Origin: Gammaproteobacteria bacterium
GTDB lineage: Bacteria > Pseudomonadota > Gammaproteobacteria > Methylococcales > Methylomonadaceae
NCBI GenBank assembly: GCA_024276805.1
Contig: JAJRWJ010000095.1
Location: forward strand, 1-6,321
Direction of reading: 5' to 3'
Length of the DNA stretch: 6,321 nt
Shown: in pieces, positions 1 through 6,321 of the stretch
Numbering within the stretch: position 1 is the stretch's first letter
Layout: each line of letters starts with the position of its first letter
The notes under the pieces: generated by a model
Told to the model about the DNA's origin: nothing
What the model saw: only the letters and a program-made list of their open reading frames with translations
Databases searched by the model: none
Translations under genes and position numbers: made by a program

Positions 1-321
1 CGCTACTATGTGATGGATTACAAGACCAACAGTTTGTCCGATTATTCTCCGGAAACGCTGTCGCAGGCCATGCGCGAGCATAATTATGGTCTGCAGTACT
101 GGCTCTATGCGTTGGTTCTGCATCGCTACCTGCAGGAGCGCCTGCCGGATTACCGTCATGCGCTGCATTTCGGCGGGGTGCGCTATTTATTTGTCCGCGG
201 CATGCAGCCGGAGCAGCCGGCGCGCGGCGTCTTTCAGGCGCTGCCCGATCTGGACAGGCTGGAACGACTGGGTGAACTGCTGTGCGGCGGGCAGGGGGGT
301 AAACAACCATGGCCGCAGTGA
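1..321 (+). CDS. recB: RecBCD exonuclease V subunit RecB, C-terminal fragment
   Basis: This is the last 106 codons of recB; the 5' part lies off the left edge and the frame is open from base 1. RecB is the 3'-5' helicase and the nuclease of RecBCD, which processes double-strand DNA ends for recombination and degrades foreign linear DNA. The fragment starts inside the nuclease domain: the motif VMDYKTN (visible residues 4-10) matches the catalytic D-x-K of E. coli RecB (LDYKSN), giving the metal-binding Asp6 and the Lys8. The following LQYWLYALVLHRYL and HFGGVRYLFVRGM stretches are also typical of the RecB C-terminus. The earlier metal ligands of the nuclease site are not in the window. The stop TGA at 319-321 lies inside the start of recD, as expected for an operon. 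The family call is secure; whether the rest of the gene is intact cannot be seen. Confidence 0.95.
   Translation, partial: RYYVMDYKTNSLSDYSPETLSQAMREHNYGLQYWLYALVLHRYLQERLPDYRHALHFGGVRYLFVRGMQPEQPARGVFQALPDLDRLERLGELLCGGQGGKQPWPQ
293..299 (+). promoter_or_regulatory. Ribosome binding site of recD
   Basis: AGGGGGG lies inside the recB 3' end, 9 bases before the ATG at 309. This spacing favours 309 as the recD start over the second in-frame ATG at 321, which overlaps the recB stop codon by one base (TGATG). Confidence 0.55.
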
Positions 322-1985
322 TGCCTGATTCCCGGGAACGACACTACAGCCGCCTCGACCAGGCCTTCGCCGGTTTTCTCGGGGCACGCTGCAGACTGGA
401 CCCGGTTTTGCGGCAGCGCTTCATGGAGCTGGTCCGGGAGCTTTGCCGGGCGCAGCACAATGGCCACAGCTGTATCCGCCTCGATGCGCAGCACCGGGAC
501 ATTGTGCGGGCCTCGGGAATGGCGGCCGACGGACGCGTCATGCCGCTGGTTCTGGAAGAGGACAGGCTCTATCTGCAACGCTACTGGCATTATGAAACCC
601 GGCTGGCCAGGCAGCTGCGGGCAATGGCGGCGCGTCGCGCGGCAGTCGCGGTCGGTGCGGCGCCACTGGACCGTTATTTTCCGCCTGTGGCTGATGCAAC
701 GGACTGGCAGCGGGAGGCGGCGCGGTGTGCCTTGCGCCAGGGCCTGAGCATGATTACCGGCGGCCCCGGAACCGGCAAGACTTCCACGGTGGTGAAGATT
801 CTCGCCCTGCTCCAGGAATTTGCTCCGCGACCGCTGCATATTGCCCTGGCGGCGCCTACCGGCAAAGCGGCCATGCGCCTGCAGGAGGCCATCGGCCTGA
901 GCAAGGCGCGCTTGCCGTGCAGCGAAGCAGTGCGGCAGCACATTCCGGAAAGTGTCACAACCATACACCGTCTGCTGGGCGCCAGGCCGCCATCGCCTTT
1001 CTTCCGGCATAGCGCCGAAACGCCATTGCCCCATGATCTGGTAGTCATCGACGAGGCATCGATGGTCGACCTGGCGCTGATGAGCAAACTGGTCGATGCA
1101 CTGAAAAAAGATGCCCGCCTGATACTGCTGGGCGACAAGGATCAGCTGGCATCGGTGGAATCGGGCGCGGTGCTGGCCGATTTGACGGCTGCGCTTCCGG
1201 CGCACACGCTGGAACTGAGAAAATCCTTCCGTTTCGAGGAAAACATCAAGAATCTGGCGGACAGCGTCAATCTGCAGCAGCCGGAACAGGCCTGGCGGCA
1301 GTTATTGGCGGGCGGCAAAAATATTACCCTGTTGACGGAGAAAATCGTCGAAGAAATTGTCCTACAACAGACCGGGTATCTGCAACGGATCCGTCAGGGA
1401 TGCGATTATGGCGCGATATATCGCAGCTTCAGCGCCTTTCAGGTATTGTGCGCCACCCGGCAGGGCAGATTCGGCGTGGAATCGGTCAATCTGCAGGTGC
1501 GGCAACGGCTGGCCGAACAGCGTCTGATCGACCCCGAAGCCCAGTGGTACAGTGGCAGACCGGTGATGATTACCCAGAACGACGCCAATATGCATCTGTA
1601 TAATGGCGACATTGGTATTTGCCTGCCCGATCAGGAGCAGGGTGATAAATTGATGGTTTTTTTTCAACGGCCTGACGGCAGCGTGAAAAAATATCTGCCG
1701 GCGCGTCTGCCGCACTGTGAAACGGTGTTCGCCATGACCATCCATAAGAGCCAGGGCTCCGAATTCGACCGGGTCCTGATCATGCTGCCGGAAAAGATGA
1801 ATCCGGTACTGACCAAGGAATTGCTCTATACCGCGATAACCCGGGCCAGAAAAATGGTCACGCTAGTCGCCGATGCCGATGTCTTCGCCCGGACGGTCAA
1901 CAGCAGGGTGGAGCGATATGGCGTGCTGGCGCAAAAACTGCGTGCAGCGGCGCGACTGGCCCCCGGCGATGCCGGCATTTCATGA
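309..1985 (+). CDS. recD: RecBCD exonuclease V subunit RecD (5'-3' helicase)
   Basis: RecD is the fast 5'-3' superfamily 1B motor of RecBCD and is needed for its full nuclease activity and Chi regulation. The 558-residue protein is complete and somewhat shorter than E. coli RecD (about 608). Helicase motifs appear in order: Walker A GGPGTGKT (151-158), motif Ia APTGKAA (182-188), Walker B VIDEAS (246-251), motif III GDKDQL (275-280), an arginine-containing LRKSFRF (303-309), motif V MTIHKSQGSEF (476-486) and motif VI LYTAITRAR (506-514). Residues 1 to about 115 fit the N-terminal domain that contacts RecC in E. coli. The start at 309 has a good ribosome binding site and overlaps recB by 13 bases, suggesting translational coupling. 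The recB linkage separates it from stand-alone RecD2 proteins. All motifs look intact, so an active enzyme is expected. Confidence 0.97.
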   Translation: MAAVMPDSRERHYSRLDQAFAGFLGARCRLDPVLRQRFMELVRELCRAQHNGHSCIRLDAQHRDIVRASGMAADGRVMPLVLEEDRLYLQRYWHYETRLARQLRAMAARRAAVAVGAAPLDRYFPPVADATDWQREAARCALRQGLSMITGGPGTGKTSTVVKILALLQEFAPRPLHIALAAPTGKAAMRLQEAIGLSKARLPCSEAVRQHIPESVTTIHRLLGARPPSPFFRHSAETPLPHDLVVIDEASMVDLALMSKLVDALKKDARLILLGDKDQLASVESGAVLADLTAALPAHTLELRKSFRFEENIKNLADSVNLQQPEQAWRQLLAGGKNITLLTEKIVEEIVLQQTGYLQRIRQGCDYGAIYRSFSAFQVLCATRQGRFGVESVNLQVRQRLAEQRLIDPEAQWYSGRPVMITQNDANMHLYNGDIGICLPDQEQGDKLMVFFQRPDGSVKKYLPARLPHCETVFAMTIHKSQGSEFDRVLIMLPEKMNPVLTKELLYTAITRARKMVTLVADADVFARTVNSRVERYGVLAQKLRAAARLAPGDAGIS

Positions 1986-2006
1986 GCGGTGTGCGGCCAT
2001 GCAGTC

Positions 2007-2046
2007 AAGGGGAGTTCGGTAAACGGTGTCAATTCAGCATGCTTAA
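2007..2046 (+). other. Strong Shine-Dalgarno and six-codon mini-ORF before the hydrolase
   Basis: AAGGGGAG (2007-2014) is the best Shine-Dalgarno match near the hydrolase start, but it lies 24 bases before the ATG at 2039 and has no in-frame start codon at normal distance. Eleven bases after it, a GTG at 2026 opens a six-codon reading frame (encoding MSIQHA) that ends with TAA at 2044-2046 and so overlaps the ATG at 2039 in another frame. It could be a leader that delivers ribosomes to the hydrolase start, or a coincidence. Only the arrangement is seen; the role is a guess. Confidence 0.2.
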
Positions 2047-3091
2047 ATCATTTCTGCAAACCGGCATCGCGATGCTGCTGGCCATCCAGTTCTGGGGATG
2101 CATGCCCAGGGTCTACCCGGCAGGGGAGCGGATTTATCCGGGACGGCTGGAACAGGACCGCTACATTACAGCCGATGACGTCGCTCTGCCCTATCGGGCC
2201 TGGCTGCCGGAGCCGGGAGAAGCGAAAGCGGTGTTGATTGCGCTGCACGGCTTCAATGATTACAGTAATTTCTTCCAGTTGCCTGGCAGTTATCTGCAGC
2301 AACGGGGCATCGCCAGCTATGCCTATGACCAGCGCGGCTTTGGCGGCGCTCCCGGGCGCGGACTTTGGGCCGGTGTGGATGCCTATGCCGATGATCTGCG
2401 CCTGTTCGTGCAATTGCTCAAGGCAAGATATCCGGCATTGCCGGTCTATGTGCTGGGCGTCAGCATGGGCGCCGCGGTGACCATCGTGGCCATGAGCAGG
2501 GACGATGATGCCCTGGTGGATGGGGTGATATTGGTGGCTCCGGCGGTTTGGGCAAGATCGACCATGCCCTGGTATCAGCGCTTTGTGCTCTGGTCCATGG
2601 CGCATTCCCTGCCATGGTTGACGCTGACCGGAGAAAGCGTCCAGGTGCAGGCATCGGACAACATCGAAATGCTCAGGGCATTCAGCCGGGATCCGCTGGT
2701 GATCAAGGAAACCCGCGTGGAAACCATATACGGGTTGACCAATTTGATGGATGCCGCGGCTGCCGATGCCGCGCAGTTGACGACAAAAAGCTTGCTGCTG
2801 GTGGGTGAAAAAGACGAGATTATCCCCCGGCAGGCAACCTTCCGGTTTTTACAGGGCTTTTTGCAAACCCGCGAAACCGGCAAAACTGTCGCCTTCTACC
2901 AGAATGGTTATCATATGCTGTTGCGCGACTGCCAGGCGGAAGTGGTCTGGAACGATATCGATGCCTGGATCAAGCGGGCGGATATGGCGCTGCCTTCCGG
3001 AGCGGACAAGAGGGCGGCGGAGCAGTTGCGGGAAAATGGCCTGCGCAAACAAATAACCATGGCGTCGGTGCGTGGATCTGCAGAGCAATGA
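2039..3091 (+). CDS. Probable lipoprotein alpha/beta hydrolase, lysophospholipase-like (serine hydrolase)
   Basis: This is a 350-residue protein of the alpha/beta hydrolase fold, closest in pattern to the lysophospholipase / monoacylglycerol lipase group (Hydrolase_4, PldB-like). Counted from the ATG at 2039, the oxyanion HG is at 70-71 (ALHGFNDYSNFF), YDQRGFG at 96-102, the nucleophile Ser142 in GVSMG, Asp259 in VGEKDE and His292 in NGYHMLL, so the triad is complete. The N-terminus MLKSFLQTGIAMLLAIQFWGC looks like a lipoprotein signal with Cys21 as the lipidation site, though FWG-C departs from the usual L-A/S-G/A-C lipobox. This signal is the reason for preferring 2039. An in-frame ATG at 1982 overlaps the recD stop (ATGA) and would add 19 residues. 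About 30 residues follow the fold without a recognisable domain. The gene lies directly after recD and is likely co-transcribed. The substrate is unknown; an ester or lipid is a family-level guess. Confidence 0.88.
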   Translation: MLKSFLQTGIAMLLAIQFWGCMPRVYPAGERIYPGRLEQDRYITADDVALPYRAWLPEPGEAKAVLIALHGFNDYSNFFQLPGSYLQQRGIASYAYDQRGFGGAPGRGLWAGVDAYADDLRLFVQLLKARYPALPVYVLGVSMGAAVTIVAMSRDDDALVDGVILVAPAVWARSTMPWYQRFVLWSMAHSLPWLTLTGESVQVQASDNIEMLRAFSRDPLVIKETRVETIYGLTNLMDAAAADAAQLTTKSLLLVGEKDEIIPRQATFRFLQGFLQTRETGKTVAFYQNGYHMLLRDCQAEVVWNDIDAWIKRADMALPSGADKRAAEQLRENGLRKQITMASVRGSAEQ

Positions 3092-3135
3092 TGCTGCTGA
3101 ATTCTCCGCGGCGGATCGCTAACGTTTTGCTGTTG

Positions 3136-3144
3136 TGTTATAAC
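3136..3144 (+). promoter_or_regulatory. Possible extended -10 promoter element
   Basis: TGT-TATAAC has the TGn extension and a 5-of-6 match to TATAAT, but no good -35 box lies 16-18 bases upstream. It could start a transcript towards iscA, although that transcript would have to cross the T-rich terminator candidate at 3173-3197. A second -10-like hexamer, TAGAAT at 3243-3248, also lacks a -35 and would leave a leader of only about a dozen bases. Confidence 0.2.
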
Positions 3145-3172
3145 AATAACAAACGCACTGTGCCGGATTTTT

Positions 3173-3197
3173 TTATTCTGCCAGAGTAATTTTTTTT
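3173..3197 (+). terminator. Weak T-tract terminator candidate after the hydrolase gene
   Basis: Bases 3173-3179 can pair with 3183-3189 around a three-base loop (GCC), giving a 7-bp A/T-rich stem with one G-T pair, followed at once by eight T residues (3190-3197). The layout is that of an intrinsic terminator for the recB-recD-hydrolase transcript, but the stem is poor in G/C and may be weak. A second run of seven T (3168-3174) lies just before it without a convincing hairpin. Confidence 0.3.
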
Positions 3198-3205
3198 GAT
3201 CGATG

Positions 3206-3220
3206 CCACGCTCAGCGTGG
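3206..3220. repeat. Perfect short palindrome, REP-like
   Basis: CCACGC-TCA-GCGTGG is a perfect 6-bp stem with a three-base loop, placed 46 bases before the iscA start. With the following GAAC it resembles one side of short palindromic repeats of the type GTTCCCACGCT...AGCGTGGGAAC that I recall as dispersed in several gammaproteobacterial genomes. Here the left flank (GATG) no longer mirrors the right flank. Only one copy is in the window, so its repeat status is inferred. A hairpin in the iscA leader is the alternative reading. Confidence 0.45.
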
Positions 3221-3252
3221 GAACAACGGTTTGTTTGAACATTAGAATTGTC

Positions 3253-3259
3253 AAGAGAG
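3253..3259 (+). promoter_or_regulatory. Ribosome binding site of iscA
   Basis: AAGAGAG ends 7 bases before the ATG at 3267. It supports this start, which also gives exactly the 107-residue length of E. coli IscA. Confidence 0.5.
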
Positions 3260-3266
3260 TAAAAAT

Positions 3267-3590
3267 ATGTCAGTTGCAGTTACCGAAAGTGCCGCCCGGC
3301 AGATTGCCAGGCAGCTGCAGAAAAGAGGCAAGGGCCTGGGCTTGAAGTTGGGCGTGAAGAAGTCGGGTTGTTCGGGATACGCCTATACCCTGGCCTATGC
3401 CGATGACCTGGAAGAAAGCGATGCCGTCTTCGAGCAGCATGGCGTGAAAGTCGTGGTCAGTGAAAAGGATTTGCAATTCCTGGAGGGTATCGAGCTGGAT
3501 TACCGCAAGGAAGGCATCAATGAGGCGTTTCGCTTCAACAATCCCAATGTCACCGGAACCTGCGGCTGCGGCGAAAGTTTTTCCGTATAG
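3267..3590 (+). CDS. iscA: Iron-sulfur cluster assembly protein IscA
   Basis: IscA is an A-type carrier that takes part in building Fe-S clusters, especially 4Fe-4S, and passing them to target proteins in the cytoplasm. The 107-residue length equals that of E. coli IscA. The three conserved cysteines are present: Cys35 in KKSGCSGYAY, and Cys99 and Cys101 in the C-terminal TCGCGESF. Other shared stretches are GVKVVVSEKDLQFLEG (59-74) and FRFNNPNVTGTCGCGES (88-104). These fit IscA better than ErpA or SufA. Met38 of E. coli (SGCSGMAY) is Tyr here. The gene stands alone: neither iscS, iscU, hscBA nor fdx is next to it, so it may be a second copy or a relocated one. It has its own leader of 175 bases and converges on the RND gene with 9 bases between stops. 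A paralogous A-type carrier role cannot be excluded. Confidence 0.93.
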   Translation: MSVAVTESAARQIARQLQKRGKGLGLKLGVKKSGCSGYAYTLAYADDLEESDAVFEQHGVKVVVSEKDLQFLEGIELDYRKEGINEAFRFNNPNVTGTCGCGESFSV

Positions 3591-3599
3591 CCGTCGATT

Positions 3600-6321
3600 T
3601 CATTCCGGTTTTCCGGGTGCTGACGGCTGTTTGTGCAGATTGAAGCGCCCATAGCGCAGCAGCACGGTGGGCAGAAACAACAGATTCAACAGCGTCGATG
3701 AGGCCAGCCCGCCGATGATGATGGCCGCCATGGGGCCCATGATTTCCCGCCCCGGGTTGTCGCTGTTCAGGGCGATCGGCAGCATCGCCAGCGCCGTGAC
3801 CAGGGCGGTCATCAAAATCGACGGCAGGCGTTCCTGAGCGCCCTGGATGACGGTTTCCAGGCACCACGGCCTGGCATCGATTTCCGTCAGGCGCCGGCAA
3901 TGGGAAATCAGCATGATGCTGTTGCGCACGGTGATGCCGAACAGCGTGATGAAGCCGACCACCGTGCCTACCGACAGTGTCGCGCCGGTGATCAGTATGG
4001 CAATGACTCCGCCGGCCAGCGAGAAGGGCAGGTTGACCAGGCTGATGAGCAGGCTGCGCAGGCTACCCAAGGCGATATAGATCAACACCAGCACGCCGCT
4101 GCCGGCCAGCAGGGAATGCAGGACCAGGTCTTCGCGGGCCCTGCCCTGTTCGATTGCAGCTCCGGTATATTCCGGGTAGCTGCCGGCATCGAAGTCAATT
4201 TTTTCCCGCACCGTGCGGCGCAGTTCCCGGACAAAGGAATCCAGGTCTCTTCCCTGCACATTGCAGGTGATGGTCTGCAGGCGTCGGGCGCCGCGATGCA
4301 GGATATTGTAGCGGCTCGCGGTTTGATGGATTTCGGCAACCTGGTCCAGTCTGATCAGCTTGCCGTCGTCGCTGCGCAGCGGCAGCTGGCCGAGCAGCTC
4401 CGGTTTGCTGCGCAATGCCGGGGCGAGCGTCACGGCAATATCGTAGATGTGGCTGCCCTGGTGTTTTTTGCCCACTGTCTGCGTGGCATAGGCTGCTTTT
4501 ACCGTGTTGATTACCTGATCGGTGTGGATACCCCGGAAGAGCATTTGTGCAGGTTGCAATTCGATCTGCAGCAGCGGCGTTGCCGGCGGCGAACGCAGCT
4601 GAATATCGGTGGCGCCAGGAATGGTCCGCATGATTGCGGCAATGGCGCGGGCCTTGGCGTCGATGCGGTTCAGATCATTGCCATAGATATTCACCACCAC
4701 CGGGGATGTATAACCGGAGATGGTTTCATCGATGCGTTCGGTGAGGAAGGTATTCGCTTCATAGCGAATCCCCGGGAAGTCATCGAGAATGCCGCGCAGC
4801 GCATCCAGCACCTTTTGTTGCCTGGCGCCGGACATGGGCTGCAGACGGACTTCATATTCGCTGTAATGACTGCCGTAGACATCGGCTCCCCGCTCTGCCC
4901 GGCCGGCCCACTGTGAGACCGACTGCACGCCTGGAATGTCCAGAAAGAGCTTCGTCAGGTGGCTGCCGATGCGTATGGATTCGCGCAGCGACGTGCCGGG
5001 GATGCTGGCGGTGTGTACGATATAGTGGCCTTCGCGCAGCCGTGGCAGAAATTTGCTGCCCAGGCTGCTCAGGATCAGGCCGCAGAGCAGAAAGACCATC
5101 ACGCTGCCGGCGATCACCGGCCTGGGATGCCCGGCAATTTTCTCCAGAAAGGCGCGGTAGACCGGTTTGCTGGCTCTGATCAGCGGTGGCTCCCCGGTGG
5201 CGGCGGTACTCTTGCCCAGCAACGCGTAGCACAGCGCCGGCGTTACCGTCAGCGCCACCAGCAGCGACATCAGTATGGCCAGGATATAGGAGAATCCCAG
5301 CGGCGCGAACAGCCGGCCGGTGACGCCGGACAGGGTCAACAGCGGGACGAATACCAGGCTCACGATGAAGCTTGCGTAGACCACGGAGCTGCGCACTTCC
5401 ATCGATGCCCGGAAGACCACTTCCGCGGCTGGCAGGGGATGGCTGGCGAGTCGATTTTCGCGCAGGCGGCGGAAGATATTTTCGGTATCGATAATGGCAT
5501 CGTCGACGACTTCACCCAGGGCGATGGCCAGTCCACCCAGCACCATGATATTCAGATTGACCCCGGAATCCAGCAGCACGATGGCGGCGCTGATCAGCGA
5601 CAGCGGAATGGCCAGCGCGGAGATGAAGGCGGTGCGGAAGTTGTACAGAAAAATATACAGCACCAGCACGACCAGAACGCCGCCAATCAGCAAATGACCG
5701 ACCAGGTTGTCGATGGAGGTTTCGATATAGTCCGCCGGGCGGAACAGATGCGCGTGAAACTGGATGCCCTGCTTTTCGAAAATGGTGGAAAATTCCTGCA
5801 GCGCCCGTTCGGTGGCCCGGGAGACGGAAAGCGTGTTGGCGCCGTATTGCCCGATGACCATCAACACGATGCCGGGTTTGCCCATGATCTGCGCTGCGCC
5901 GATCGGCGGTTCGGCCGCGTAGTGGATGTCCGCGACATCGCCGAGGGTCAGGTGTCTGCCCTGGCGGCTCTTGACAAGCACGCGCCGGAATTGCTCCGGA
6001 GTCTTCGGCTGGCCGGTAATCTGCAGCGTGAAGCGCTGATTGTCGTTTTCCAGAAAACCACCGCCCTGGGTCTCGACAGCGCTGTTGGCTGCGGCGATGA
6101 CTTCCTCGACCGAGAGATCGAAGCGCAGCAGCTGCGCTGGACGGAGCTGGATCTGCAGCTGCATGATTTCGCCACCGAAGACATTGATATCGGCAACCCC
6201 GGGCACGGCCAGCAGGCGCGGGGCGATACTCCAGTCCACCAGGCTGCGCAGCTGCATCAGGCTGATCCGGTCGGAACGCAGACCCAGTGTCAGCACCGTC
6301 GCCGAGGAAGAGGACAGGGGC
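3600..6321 (-). CDS. RND efflux permease of the CusA/CzcA (heavy-metal-type) superfamily, N-terminus missing
   Basis: This is an inner-membrane proton-driven pump that normally works as a trimer with a periplasmic adaptor and an outer-membrane channel. About 906 residues are visible and the frame stays open to the window edge; the family is usually about 1,020-1,060 long, so TM1 and the first porter segment are off the right edge. Residues below are counted from the GTG codon at 6296, an arbitrary in-frame point. A first membrane block runs from about 200 to 361. Its TM4 motif GGLAIALGEVVDDAIIDTEN (254-273) carries Asp265, Asp266, Asp270 and Glu272. The second periplasmic loop spans about 415-725 and the final helices about 728-882, including GFITLFGITVRNSIMLISH (781-799). 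The Cu/Ag methionine triad of CusA is not found by my alignment, so the substrate is uncertain. Adaptor and channel genes, if present, would lie upstream, beyond the window. Confidence 0.93.
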   Translation of the reverse strand, partial: PLSSSSATVLTLGLRSDRISLMQLRSLVDWSIAPRLLAVPGVADINVFGGEIMQLQIQLRPAQLLRFDLSVEEVIAAANSAVETQGGGFLENDNQRFTLQITGQPKTPEQFRRVLVKSRQGRHLTLGDVADIHYAAEPPIGAAQIMGKPGIVLMVIGQYGANTLSVSRATERALQEFSTIFEKQGIQFHAHLFRPADYIETSIDNLVGHLLIGGVLVVLVLYIFLYNFRTAFISALAIPLSLISAAIVLLDSGVNLNIMVLGGLAIALGEVVDDAIIDTENIFRRLRENRLASHPLPAAEVVFRASMEVRSSVVYASFIVSLVFVPLLTLSGVTGRLFAPLGFSYILAILMSLLVALTVTPALCYALLGKSTAATGEPPLIRASKPVYRAFLEKIAGHPRPVIAGSVMVFLLCGLILSSLGSKFLPRLREGHYIVHTASIPGTSLRESIRIGSHLTKLFLDIPGVQSVSQWAGRAERGADVYGSHYSEYEVRLQPMSGARQQKVLDALRGILDDFPGIRYEANTFLTERIDETISGYTSPVVVNIYGNDLNRIDAKARAIAAIMRTIPGATDIQLRSPPATPLLQIELQPAQMLFRGIHTDQVINTVKAAYATQTVGKKHQGSHIYDIAVTLAPALRSKPELLGQLPLRSDDGKLIRLDQVAEIHQTASRYNILHRGARRLQTITCNVQGRDLDSFVRELRRTVREKIDFDAGSYPEYTGAAIEQGRAREDLVLHSLLAGSGVLVLIYIALGSLRSLLISLVNLPFSLAGGVIAILITGATLSVGTVVGFITLFGITVRNSIMLISHCRRLTEIDARPWCLETVIQGAQERLPSILMTALVTALAMLPIALNSDNPGREIMGPMAAIIIGGLASSTLLNLLFLPTVLLRYGRFNLHKQPSAPGKPE

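Noticed and set aside
234..1205. 323-codon open frame on the minus strand across recB/recD
   Set aside because: It lies opposite the conserved RecD motifs, and its Arg/His/Gln-rich translation looks like a shadow of the coding strand, with no domain recognised.
3102..3115. TCCGCGGCGGA as a terminator hairpin after the hydrolase
   Set aside because: The arms leave a one-base loop when fully paired and there is no T-run after it.
3605..3616. CCGGTTTTCCGG as a terminator between the convergent genes
   Set aside because: The stem is only 4 bp, it lies within the RND coding end, and no T-tract follows on either strand.
3900..4916. Long 338-codon open frame on the plus strand inside the RND gene
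   Set aside because: It is antisense to a well-supported permease, its translation is rich in Gln, His and Gly without recognisable domains, and such shadow frames are common opposite GC-rich genes.
1..6321. CRISPR array, tRNA or rRNA gene, insertion sequence, or defence or toxin module
   Set aside because: I saw no regularly spaced repeats, cloverleaf, transposase or toxin-antitoxin-like pair. RecBCD itself acts against linear foreign DNA but is a core repair enzyme, not a new system.

Overview
The window looks like a stretch of a gammaproteobacterial chromosome with moderately high GC. The reasons are a recB-recD gene pair of the RecBCD type, an IscA that matches the 107-residue enterobacterial protein almost residue for residue in its key regions, and a heavy-metal-type RND pump. 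The genus cannot be fixed from this sequence. A palindrome upstream of iscA resembles short repeats I remember from gammaproteobacteria, including methanotrophs, but that is only a hint.

Layout, left to right. Bases 1-321 (+) are the 3' end of recB, carrying the last part of its nuclease domain. recD (309-1985, +) overlaps recB by 13 bases. An alpha/beta hydrolase gene (2039-3091, +, or 1982-3091 if an ATGA overlap with recD is used) follows closely and is probably co-transcribed. It encodes a probable lipoprotein with a complete Ser-Asp-His triad. A 175-base intergenic region (3092-3266) holds a weak T-rich terminator candidate, a perfect 6-bp-stem palindrome and possible promoter elements. 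iscA (3267-3590, +) stands alone, without the isc operon partners. Only 9 bases after its stop lies the stop of a convergent gene on the minus strand (3600-6321), which encodes most of an RND efflux permease of the CusA/CzcA superfamily and runs off the right edge.

How the genes relate. RecB and RecD are subunits of one DNA-repair helicase-nuclease. The hydrolase has no evident functional link to them and may simply share the transcript. IscA (Fe-S cluster assembly) and the RND pump are independent units converging on each other. The regions of the pump that I align from memory to the CusA methionine triad carry no methionine, and its TM4 acidic motif is neither classic CusA nor classic CzcA, so its substrate is open.

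I did not find a clearly novel system. The window reads as ordinary core-genome content with a few small points worth checking: the pump subtype, the hydrolase start and its odd lipobox, a six-codon mini-ORF behind a strong Shine-Dalgarno, and the palindrome before iscA.
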